A DNA stretch of 64,000 nt. Source: Sulfuricella denitrificans skB26. Lineage in GTDB: Bacteria; Pseudomonadota; Gammaproteobacteria; Burkholderiales; Sulfuricellaceae. Position numbers and translations under genes: made by a program. Below are positions 1 to 6,346 of the stretch, piece by piece (within the stretch, counting starts at the first letter, position 1; every line of letters begins with the position of its first letter). The stretch is taken from positions 2,882,501-2,946,500 of the forward strand of contig NC_022357.1 in assembly GCF_000297055.2 (NCBI RefSeq), given 5' to 3'. The notes under the pieces are model-generated. The model did not search any database. It was given only the letters and a program-made list of their open reading frames with translations, and was not told the origin of the DNA.

Positions 1-435
1 TGCATCCGGCACGGCATTCACCGTGTTGGCGCACTTGTAGGTAGCAGCAGGGTAAACCGCACTAACGACAGCGGCACAGCCACCGTCGATTGCCATGCGG
101 CTGATTGCTTCAGCACGCGCTACAGGGTTCACGCCCCACACCGAACCGCCTTTGGCGCGGTTGTGGACCAGCACTTTTTTGCCCGCAATGACCGTACCAA
201 CTTTGCCCGTACCGAAGTAAGCGCGATAATCCTTGCCGCTGGAAGCGGTGTCATAAAACACATCGATGGTGCCGGCAGTCATCATGCCCTCGACGATAGC
301 GCCGAGAGTCAGTTGCTGTGCGGAAGCGCCGGAAATAAACACTTCCAGGTCAGGGGTAACGGAAGGAGCATGGGCCAGGGCTTGGCCAGCAGCCAGCGCC
401 ATTGCGCAGGCCAGGGAGATTTTGGTCAGTTTCAT
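1..435 (-). CDS. Exported protein, C-terminus cut by window edge
   Basis: The frame opens at the ATG at 433-435 and runs 145 codons leftwards to base 1 without a stop, so the C-terminus is outside the window. A ribosome-binding site (AAGGA) sits just before the ATG. The N-terminus MKLTKISLACAMALAAGQ... is a clear Sec signal peptide ending near ALAHA. The mature part starts with DLEVFISGASAQQL, which resembles periplasmic substrate-binding-type proteins seen in betaproteobacteria, but I cannot name a ligand. It lies 45 bases downstream of the PEP-CTERM gene on the same strand, so the two may share a transcript and the c-di-GMP riboswitch upstream. Confidence 0.75.
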   Translation of the reverse strand, partial: MKLTKISLACAMALAAGQALAHAPSVTPDLEVFISGASAQQLTLGAIVEGMMTAGTIDVFYDTASSGKDYRAYFGTGKVGTVIAGKKVLVHNRAKGGSVWGVNPVARAEAISRMAIDGGCAAVVSAVYPAATYKCANTVNAVPDA

Positions 436-480
436 TTTGTTTCCTTTATTGAAGTTTCTATAAATTATGCGAAGTGATAA

Positions 481-1263
481 TTAGGCAGACTTGCGGCGGG
501 CAACACCCACCATGCCGATCAGGCCTGAACCCAGCAACCACAGAGCAGCAGGTACCGGCACGGCAGCAACAGGTGCGGGGACGCTGTAGCTCAGATCGCC
601 ATTGGAAGCCAGTGTCCAGGTACCGGCAGCCTGGGTTGCCTGGATTGATTTAAGCGCATTAGCTCCGATAGCGTTTACGCTGGTTTCCATGAGGAAAAAT
701 CCCAGGCTGTTGCCAACGAGAGCGGTACTGTCAAATGAAGCTTTGCCAAGCCAGTTAGCCGCAAAACCATTTCCGAAGTAGGCAGCGCCATCAGCAAACA
801 CAGCGGTGCTGGAACCATTTGCACTAGAAACATGCGTTCCAAACGCATTGTTTGCCTGCACATAACCATTAACTCCAGACATGCCAACAGTCAGCGAACT
901 GTTTTTCGTGTTTTGTACCGTTGCCTGATCAGCGTTGGTAGTGGAAAGATAGTGCTGACCACCCACTGCAGTACCGCCAGTGCTATCAAGCGCAGCCACG
1001 TTCCAGCTCAGTCCGCTCAACGAAGCAAAAGCGCTTTGCAACAGCGCATCTGAAGCAAAGTTCAGGGAATAGCTGGTGGAAGAAAGGTTGGAACTAAAAT
1101 CACTCAAGGTGACACCCAGATCGCGGGTATAGGATACTTGTGCAACCGAGTCATACACGGACAGGAACAGCTCGCCGTTACCGGTGGTGCCATCGGCGAT
1201 AGAAGCTGCTGCCTGACCTGCGACTGCGAACATTGCTGCTGCTGCGATTAATTTCAATTTCAT
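481..1263 (-). CDS. PEP-CTERM sorting-domain protein
   Basis: A secreted 260-residue protein. The start at 1263 (MKLKLIAAAAMFAVAGQAAA) gives a canonical signal peptide and has GGAG just upstream; an in-frame start at 1365 would add 34 residues ahead of the signal and is unlikely. The mature region is rich in Ser, Thr, Ala, Gly and Asn, as is usual for PEP-CTERM surface proteins, and has no domain I recognise. The C-terminus has the tripartite sorting signal: a VPVPAALWLL motif, a hydrophobic helix and a final ARRKSA basic tail. Such proteins are processed by an exosortase, which is not in this window. The leader contains a c-di-GMP-I riboswitch, so expression probably follows the biofilm signal. 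Confidence 0.88.
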   Translation of the reverse strand: MKLKLIAAAAMFAVAGQAAASIADGTTGNGELFLSVYDSVAQVSYTRDLGVTLSDFSSNLSSTSYSLNFASDALLQSAFASLSGLSWNVAALDSTGGTAVGGQHYLSTTNADQATVQNTKNSSLTVGMSGVNGYVQANNAFGTHVSSANGSSTAVFADGAAYFGNGFAANWLGKASFDSTALVGNSLGFFLMETSVNAIGANALKSIQATQAAGTWTLASNGDLSYSVPAPVAAVPVPAALWLLGSGLIGMVGVARRKSA

Positions 1264-1417
1264 GTTTTTCTCCAAATTAAAGTTAAGATCAATAGTTAAA
1301 CCAGCAAAATCCAACTCTGGGCGGCAGGCTTCGAGCATCAAGCCAGGGCTATTGCAGCCCCCCAAGTACCTGGCCCGACTGCCAGTTCCCTGCAGAATTA
1401 GGGGACATGACTGCGAA

Positions 1418-1495
1418 CCTTTTCGATGGCGGCCCGGCTGTCTTGTTCTAAGACCCGTGGCTTTCCGACCCCGCCTCGCGACGGGTGTGGCTTAA
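1418..1495 (-). promoter_or_regulatory. c-di-GMP-I (GEMM) riboswitch
   Basis: Read on the minus strand, the segment contains the GEMM hallmarks in order: a first hairpin with a CGCGAG (GNRA-type) loop between CCCGT and GCGGGG arms, then GGAAAGCCACGGGTCT, a short variable loop, AGACAGCCGGG and a closing GCCGCC. The A-rich joint followed by GCCACGGG and the distal GCCGGG (tetraloop receptor) are the most conserved parts of the class I c-di-GMP aptamer. It lies about 155 bases upstream of the PEP-CTERM gene start at 1263 in the sense orientation. I did not find an obvious terminator between aptamer and gene, so the expression platform is not resolved. Boundaries are approximate. Confidence 0.82.
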
Positions 1496-1542
1496 TCCTG
1501 AAAGTGTCCTGAACCTGGTTGCTGATTCAGACACAGGCACAT

Positions 1543-1600
1543 TACTTGTCGATTGTTACGGGCCTTACGGACTGATCATGCAATTTTGTAGTCCGTTCGG
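1543..1600. repeat. 58-bp intergenic direct repeat, copy 1
   Basis: First of two direct copies of equal length (the second is at 1640-1697). The outer 18-19 bases of each copy are identical (starting TACTTGTCGATTGTTACG and ending TTTTGTAGTCCGTTCGG), while the middle differs at several positions. This pattern suits paired protein-binding sites. The copy lies just upstream of the c-di-GMP riboswitch of the PEP-CTERM gene, where an activator site could be. The function is inferred from position only. Confidence 0.7.
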
Positions 1601-1639
1601 CTCAGGCCTGAACTTGTTTCCGATCTGATGGATGTAGAA

Positions 1640-1697
1640 TACTTGTCGATTGTTACGAGCCTTATGAACAGGTTGTACAATTTTGTAGTCCGTTCGG
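1640..1697. repeat. 58-bp intergenic direct repeat, copy 2
   Basis: Second copy of the repeat at 1543-1600, starting 97 bases further on. It extends into TCCGTTCGGATCAAT (1689-1703), a 15-mer found again in inverse orientation at 3406-3420 upstream of the second PEP-CTERM gene. There is no credible coding frame across this stretch; the rest of 1496-1761 shows nothing else I can interpret. Confidence 0.7.
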
Positions 1698-1761
1698 ATC
1701 AATGCGGCCATGCCTCGACTGCTCAGCGGCGCAGGTTTTGTCTTTGCTAGGCTCGTATGCG

Positions 1762-1790
1762 AAAAAAACCCCGCCTCGGGGGCGGGGTCG
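1762..1790 (-). terminator. Rho-independent terminator
   Basis: On the minus strand a 7-bp G+C stem (CCCCGCC / GGCGGGG, plus-strand arms 1769-1775 and 1781-1787) is followed by seven T. It ends transcription of the phytase-like PEP-CTERM gene whose stop codon is at 1816. Confidence 0.85.
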
Positions 1791-1815
1791 CAAGCATGGC
1801 TTCTTTAAATCAGAA

Positions 1816-3240
1816 TCAAGACGGATACCGCCGTCTTGCAAAGCCCGCCAAACCCAGCAGGCCGGAGCCAAACAGCCAGGCTGCGGCCGGAACTGGGACG
1901 GCGGAGGGGGTGATGTTTTGTGCCTGGAAGGTGGACAGCGTATTTGCGTCGATTGCGAATACGTAAAACTTGTTATCGCCTGAGGTGGCGGTATCAAAGT
2001 CATTATCATTGGCCATCCACAGCGTGTGCCTGCCATCCGCCAGATCCTCGCCGAACGCGAAGCCTTCGAGCTTGGAGGGAATAGCGGTGCTGGCGATGCC
2101 TTTTGCATTCAGCTCTGCGACCACATCCAGGAACAGGGTCTTGCTCACTGCGGGGGTCGATGAGGTCATGTTGGCTACACCGCTGATGTCGGTGGCACCG
2201 GTGATATCCACCTTGAACAGTTGTTTGACGACGGCAGCTGTTCCATCACCCAAGCCCTTGCCATCGCGCTCATCCAGCAGAAATTCATGATCGTTGATGG
2301 CCACGATTTCGCTTACGCCTGAGCCGGTTGTCAGCCTGTAACCGAATTCCTTGGTGGCCCCGGTCGCGATATCAATAGTGACGATCCGGAGCTGTTTGCT
2401 GCCATCCTGGAGCAATGGCGCCTGCATCACGCCGACCAGGGTCTTGCCGTCCGGTGTGATCGCCAAGCCTTCCATGCCTTTGTTGGCTACCCGACCGGTG
2501 GTGTTGTTTGGCGCAAGCTCCGAAGCCGTGGTGGGGCCCTGAACGGCCACTGCCAGATTGCCCGGCAGGGCAAAAGACTTGATCAACTGCCCGCTGGCGC
2601 GGTCGAACTGCCTGACATAGGGACCATATTCGTCAGAAACGAAAACGCTCTTGCCATCGTTGGAAACGCGTATACCTTCGGGATCAAGACGGGCATTGTT
2701 GGCGTTGCTGGAGGGCAAGGCGGAATTGAATCCATCCGAGCGACCGGTGAAGTAATTGGTGTTGTTGGTTGCGTTCAATGCCGGCACGCCGCTACCCAGG
2801 GTATACGTGGAATCGGTACCCAGCGCGCCGGTGCCGTAGTTGAGCGGGCTAGCACTGGACAACAGCGTGGTCTTGGTCAATGTAGGGGTGAGATTGTAAG
2901 CCAGCCCGGGACCGGAATTTTGGGTCAGGCTGAAATTGATGGTATGAAAACGGTCGATGTAGGAGGTGGTATCAGCCACCAGCGGATTGTAAGCAAGCGC
3001 ATTAGGGCCGCGGTCCGGGAGGGCGATAAAAGTGCTGCCCCCCGCCCAGGCAAAACCGGAGCCAACGCCGCCGAGAAGATTGCCGGCAACACCATTTTCG
3101 AGCAAGCCATGGGTTTCGGATGACAGGTCGAAAGCGTTGCCGCTCAGGCTGCCTATAGCAATCAGGGTGGTGGCGGCATTGGCCGCTGAAGCGGCAAACA
3201 GGGAGGCGATGAGCGCGGGAAGTAACATTTTTTTGGTCAT
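1816..3240 (-). CDS. Esterase-like phytase-domain protein with PEP-CTERM signal
   Basis: A 474-residue exported protein. Residues 1-22 (MTKKMLLPALIASLFAASAA...) form a signal peptide. The body, including ALPDRGPNALAYNP, LDPEGIRVSNDGKSVFVSDE and KGMEGLAITPDGKTLVGVMQ, matches the phytase/esterase-like beta-propeller family (PF13449 type), whose members act on phosphate esters or remain uncharacterised. The C-terminus carries the sorting signal VPVPAAAWLFGSGLL followed by ARRRYPS. The protein is therefore expected to be released or anchored at the surface by an exosortase. It is a single gene with its own terminator downstream. A phosphate-scavenging role is inference. Confidence 0.85.
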   Translation of the reverse strand: MTKKMLLPALIASLFAASAANAATTLIAIGSLSGNAFDLSSETHGLLENGVAGNLLGGVGSGFAWAGGSTFIALPDRGPNALAYNPLVADTTSYIDRFHTINFSLTQNSGPGLAYNLTPTLTKTTLLSSASPLNYGTGALGTDSTYTLGSGVPALNATNNTNYFTGRSDGFNSALPSSNANNARLDPEGIRVSNDGKSVFVSDEYGPYVRQFDRASGQLIKSFALPGNLAVAVQGPTTASELAPNNTTGRVANKGMEGLAITPDGKTLVGVMQAPLLQDGSKQLRIVTIDIATGATKEFGYRLTTGSGVSEIVAINDHEFLLDERDGKGLGDGTAAVVKQLFKVDITGATDISGVANMTSSTPAVSKTLFLDVVAELNAKGIASTAIPSKLEGFAFGEDLADGRHTLWMANDNDFDTATSGDNKFYVFAIDANTLSTFQAQNITPSAVPVPAAAWLFGSGLLGLAGFARRRYPS

Positions 3241-3405
3241 GCTATAAACTCCAGATAAAGTTCGTTGCCAGGAAAGCCGTTGATTTATTAATCCAGCTGG
3301 CGAATAGCGAGGTCAGGGCTTTTCCCCCGCCCTCCAGGCAATTGGATCAAGCGAGCTAGATTAGCAATGGAGTATGACAATGAGGTGAATTAGGAAAGAC
3401 AATCA

Positions 3406-3422
3406 ATTGATCCGAACGGATC
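3406..3422. promoter_or_regulatory. Inverted-repeat motif shared by PEP-CTERM upstream regions
   Basis: GATCCG-AA-CGGATC (3409-3422) is a 6+6 inverted repeat. The 15-mer ATTGATCCGAACGGA (3406-3420) is the exact reverse complement of 1689-1703 inside the repeat region upstream of the other PEP-CTERM gene. It lies about 170 bases upstream of the phytase-like gene start at 3240. A site for a shared regulator, such as the EpsA-like protein encoded nearby, is possible but unproven. Confidence 0.45.
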
Positions 3423-3456
3423 ATACCCGGAGGGTAAATCCTGACGCGTATCCCCC

Positions 3457-4260
3457 CTATTTGAGACACCGCGTGTATTGCGCGAGCGCAATAAATACAC
3501 AATTACCGGCTGATGCCGGACAACGAGCACGCGCGCTGACAAATTCGGCCTGGCATACTGCGCGAGGGGGTGTCCCCGCTGGAGGTTCTGCTTGCGTGTG
3601 TGGCAAAGACTCAGTTGTAGGCAAATTCTGTTGAACTTCAGCCTGGGGCACAGCATCAGACTGGCCCGACACCTGCACTACGACATCAGAACCTATCGTA
3701 TTGCTTGCTGCGACCCCCGCTTCGGCGATCACCCCTGCTTTCGCGATGAAGCGCCATTCGTAGTAACGATGCTTGCCGACTAGCCCAACATCCTCAGGAT
3801 CGAAGTTAGCGGTTTTGATCGGCTCGCCGTCGGACAGGCTATACAAACCGACAATGCCCTGGTCTGCACCTTTCAGCAACCCCCACTCAGGGCTCCCGGT
3901 CATGGGGTCACGGTAAATCACGCGTAGATAACGTTTAACGCCAGGATAGCGGTCATCCTGCAGCAGGTCCTCGATCTTTTGGGGGAATTTCTTGGCTTTG
4001 CCCGGTGGAGGATTTTCATAATATCCCTCCAGCGCCTGACGGAACTGGTTGCCGATGAACAGCAGCTCACGCTCCTTTTCGCGTTGCCGGGTCTGTTGCC
4101 ACACCGTTCCAGTTGCTGCCAGGGCAACTCCGATGAAAACCACGGCAATGAGAACGCCGATATAGGTAAACCCGCCGCAGGAGCGGCAAGTCCGAATCGA
4201 TTTCGGGTGACGCGTGGAGCATCCCTGGGGATTTCTGGTCGAACCCATCAGCATGAACAC
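3457..4260 (-). CDS. Type II secretion/type IV pilin-like pseudopilin
   Basis: A 267-residue protein with a type IV prepilin-like N-terminus: a polar, basic leader, then a Gly before FTYIGVLIAVVFIGVALA (about residues 31-48), which would be cut by prepilin peptidase. This resembles PulG/GspG-type pseudopilins, but the usual Glu at +5 is replaced in GGFTYIGVL, so assembly into a canonical pseudopilus is uncertain. The middle (RQREKERELLFIGNQFRQAL, YRDPMTGSPEWGLL) matches pseudopilin-like proteins found singly in betaproteobacteria. The tail after residue 180 is Pro/Gln-rich and Cys-containing with no known domain. Several close in-frame ATGs (4260, 4254, 4248) leave the start unsettled. Confidence 0.72.
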   Translation of the reverse strand: MFMLMGSTRNPQGCSTRHPKSIRTCRSCGGFTYIGVLIAVVFIGVALAATGTVWQQTRQREKERELLFIGNQFRQALEGYYENPPPGKAKKFPQKIEDLLQDDRYPGVKRYLRVIYRDPMTGSPEWGLLKGADQGIVGLYSLSDGEPIKTANFDPEDVGLVGKHRYYEWRFIAKAGVIAEAGVAASNTIGSDVVVQVSGQSDAVPQAEVQQNLPTTESLPHTQAEPPAGTPPRAVCQAEFVSARARCPASAGNCVFIALAQYTRCLK

Positions 4261-4272
4261 GGACAGGCCGCC

Positions 4273-4369
4273 TCCCCCTTTGTAAAAGGGGGATTGAGGG
4301 GGATTTGGCAGAGCCGGGGATTGCCACCACCGTTAAATCCCCCCTGCCCCCCTTTTAAAAAAGGGGGGG
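4273..4369. repeat. Pair of inverted C/G-run repeats
   Basis: Two units, 4273-4306 and 4335-4369, are approximate reverse complements. Each contains CCCCCTTT...AAAGGGGG plus a following AGGGGGATTT block or its complement. Each unit can fold by itself, and the pair can form one long cruciform. This matches a widespread non-coding repeat type (AAATCCCCCT/AAAGGGGG) in proteobacteria and cyanobacteria. It lies between the pseudopilin gene and the EpsA-like gene. Confidence 0.75.
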
Positions 4370-4446
4370 CACTGTTTTAACGTGACTGGCTAGTAGAGTC
4401 CAAATGGGGGTAAGACTTCCGGGCACCGGATAGAAAGAAGCCCGGC

Positions 4447-5256
4447 TCATTGCGCTTTCAGCACGCCGAAATTGATGGCGAGCGCAACGGCATGGCCGCG
4501 GTTACTGGCATTCAGCTTTCTCAGGATTCTTTGCACGTGATTCTTGACGGTTAGCGGGCTGAGAGCCAGCTCCTCGGCAATCTGCTGATTGGTCTTGCCA
4601 AGCTTGATGTGATGGAGAACCTGCACTTCGCGCGCTGTCACAGAAGGCACGTTCTGCACGCCATCCGTACCGACATCCGGCTCTTCATTGGATATGACGC
4701 GTGAAAGCGTGGTATGGAGAAAAGGAACCAGCAATTGCAGGAGATATTCGACGCGCGCTCCGAGCGGAATCTCCACTCTGGAAAAACAGAAATAGCTTTT
4801 CAGCTGCCCATTCAGGCCGCGCTGACCATCCGCTGCGGCACTGCGCAGTTCGGAGCGCTCCAGCAGAGGCAGCAAGGCCTCGTCAAAATACCTTTGAGGC
4901 GCGCCCGTTCCCAGCATGCAGGCATGACCGGTTTTGTTCGAATGCAATATCATCCGCGGCAACAGCCCTTCACCTGGCTCGCACACCTCCGAAAAGCGCG
5001 TCTCGTCGAAGTAGCGAGAACTGGAAAATCGCATGAACCGCATCGGCAAACCCGCCTCCGTTGCAACGCCGCATACCAGTATTTCATGAGGCAGCAGAAA
5101 TTGTATCGCCCCCTGGCTCCAGGAAAAAAAATGGTGCATGTTCGCCACGCGCAACGAACTGTTGATGATTGAAACCAGATGATCCTGATCCTCACCTTCC
5201 AGTGTTAGATGCTTTTTTTCTTTTAAAACCATGTCGTTATTATTATATATATTCAT
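4447..5256 (-). CDS. epsA: LuxR-type regulator, EpsA family (PEP-CTERM/EPS associated)
   Basis: A 269-residue transcription factor. The last 65 residues are a LuxR/FixJ-type helix-turn-helix (VTAREVQVLHHIKLGKTNQQ, then IAEELALSPLTVKNHVQRIL). The N-terminal 190 residues match the EpsA family, regulators that accompany exosortase and exopolysaccharide loci (named after Methylobacillus EpsA). There is no receiver-domain aspartate pattern, so the input signal is not phosphotransfer as far as I can see. A regulatory link to the nearby PEP-CTERM genes is likely by context. The start is ATG 5256, or 5232 as an alternative; neither has a strong ribosome-binding site. The 240 bases upstream are AT-rich. 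Confidence 0.78.
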   Translation of the reverse strand: MNIYNNNDMVLKEKKHLTLEGEDQDHLVSIINSSLRVANMHHFFSWSQGAIQFLLPHEILVCGVATEAGLPMRFMRFSSSRYFDETRFSEVCEPGEGLLPRMILHSNKTGHACMLGTGAPQRYFDEALLPLLERSELRSAAADGQRGLNGQLKSYFCFSRVEIPLGARVEYLLQLLVPFLHTTLSRVISNEEPDVGTDGVQNVPSVTAREVQVLHHIKLGKTNQQIAEELALSPLTVKNHVQRILRKLNASNRGHAVALAINFGVLKAQ

Positions 5257-5497
5257 GTCGGATTGGGTTCCGAGCTATTACGAAGTCGCTATGATATTTT
5301 TATTTTCGTTAAACATTTATGACGGTTTTGTGAATTTTATCCATGCCAACCAGTTAACGATGGCGCAATTTTGCATAAGCGAATCTATTGGTTCACAGTC
5401 GTAGCGTAGGTTGTCTGCATCAGGTTGGGGTAGATCAGGTCATCTCTGTGATGTTTTACCTTCGACATAACGCGCTGCGCGCATTAAGTCTGCACTG

Positions 5498-5536
5498 AAA
5501 CACCCCCTGATTTCCTTCGGAAATCAGGGGGTGTTT
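5498..5536 (-). terminator. Perfect 18-bp hairpin over a stop codon
   Basis: AAACACCCCCTGATTTCC (5498-5515) and its exact complement (5519-5536) enclose a 3-base loop. The stop codon of the unknown gene (5524-5526) is inside the stem. On the minus strand only three T follow, so termination may be weak or the hairpin may stabilise the 3' end; on the plus strand the stem is followed by TCTT. Confidence 0.7.
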
Positions 5537-6234
5537 TCTTCCACGAACTGGGGGAAATACTCTGCGGCGACGATGTAGGTTCCGTCGCAGTTGAAGGAGG
5601 CGCACACGATACCCTGGCTCAGGGAAATGGCGGCGTTGCGCAAATAGAATCCTTCTATGCCGCGCAGGCGGTTGAGCGATTGAACGACTTGCTTGATGTC
5701 TTTTTTCGCCATCGGCTTCCATTCCTCACGCTGGCGATCCATCAGCGTACGCCAATGAGGCGGCAGATATTCCCGCAACGGACCGGTCTGCACCAGATTG
5801 CGCACATTGCCGATGATTTTCAATTTTTTCTGATAGGGAACTTTCACGAAGTGGCGCTCCACATAACCCGGCTGGATCAGGGCGATGGCATCGTGAATCT
5901 CGTAATTAAACGGGTTGAACACTGACTCGGTACGCACTTCGCTGCTGTTAAAGCCAACGTAGATACTGAAACAACCGGTTTTCCGCAGCAACCATTCGCA
6001 GGTTTCCAGCACCTTTCCCGCTTCCAGGTCGATCCGGCTTTCCTGGCGAGGGCGCAGCGACGCTGTTTCGCGCAGGGTCGGGTCCCCCTTGATGCTGACG
6101 AACATCTTGTCCGGCGGCAGACCGAAAGTGCCGATGATCGCCTCGTGGATGACGTAGAGCGTCTTGTCATCCTCATCAGGTAAAGTCTGACTCGAATCGA
6201 CTGACCGCAAAGTCCGGATCGGTTTTTTGGTCAT
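5524..6234 (-). CDS. Conserved protein of unknown function
   Basis: A 236-residue cytoplasmic protein without signal peptide or membrane segment. The start is placed at 6234 (MTKKPIRTLRSVDSS); an upstream in-frame start at 6306 would translate the palindromic repeat and is rejected. I do not recognise a domain. Visible features are an acidic N-terminal linker, a region VFNPFNYEIHDAIALIQPGY, and a C-terminus with FYLRNAAISLSQGIVCASF, which looks like alternating strands. It is monocistronic, with a perfect hairpin at its stop. Its position between epsA and a c-di-GMP enzyme hints at, but does not prove, a role in surface or biofilm regulation. Confidence 0.72.
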   Translation of the reverse strand: MTKKPIRTLRSVDSSQTLPDEDDKTLYVIHEAIIGTFGLPPDKMFVSIKGDPTLRETASLRPRQESRIDLEAGKVLETCEWLLRKTGCFSIYVGFNSSEVRTESVFNPFNYEIHDAIALIQPGYVERHFVKVPYQKKLKIIGNVRNLVQTGPLREYLPPHWRTLMDRQREEWKPMAKKDIKQVVQSLNRLRGIEGFYLRNAAISLSQGIVCASFNCDGTYIVAAEYFPQFVEENTP

Positions 6235-6268
6235 ATTCAACCCCAATTGTTCATTGGAATGCTCGTAC

Positions 6269-6333
6269 CTGTAGGAGTGCCGCCCCCGGCGCGAATGCGG
6301 TCGCAAATCGCGGCGAGGGCGCCGCTCCTACAG
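6269..6333. repeat. REP-like palindromic element
   Basis: CTGTAGGAG (6269-6277) and CTCCTACAG (6325-6333) are exact complements. They flank imperfectly complementary G+C-rich inner arms around GCGAATGCGGTCGCAAATCGCG. The TGTAGGAGCGGC...CGCGA pattern is that of proteobacterial REP elements. It sits between the unknown gene and the EAL-GGDEF gene, both on the minus strand. Confidence 0.75.
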
Positions 6334-6346
6334 TGGTTTTGACTCT

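Noticed and set aside
1264-1417. Sigma54 promoter upstream of the PEP-CTERM gene
   Set aside because: TGGCAG occurs here, but no GC/TTGC element is at the right distance, so the -24/-12 pattern is not satisfied.
1543-1703. Small gene across the duplicated intergenic region
   Set aside because: Possible frames are not conserved between the two copies and include repeat-driven stops; no ribosome-binding site is seen.
4273-4369. Insertion sequence ends at the C/G-run repeats
   Set aside because: There is no transposase frame between or around the units, and the spacing of about 28 bases is too short; it is a non-coding repeat.
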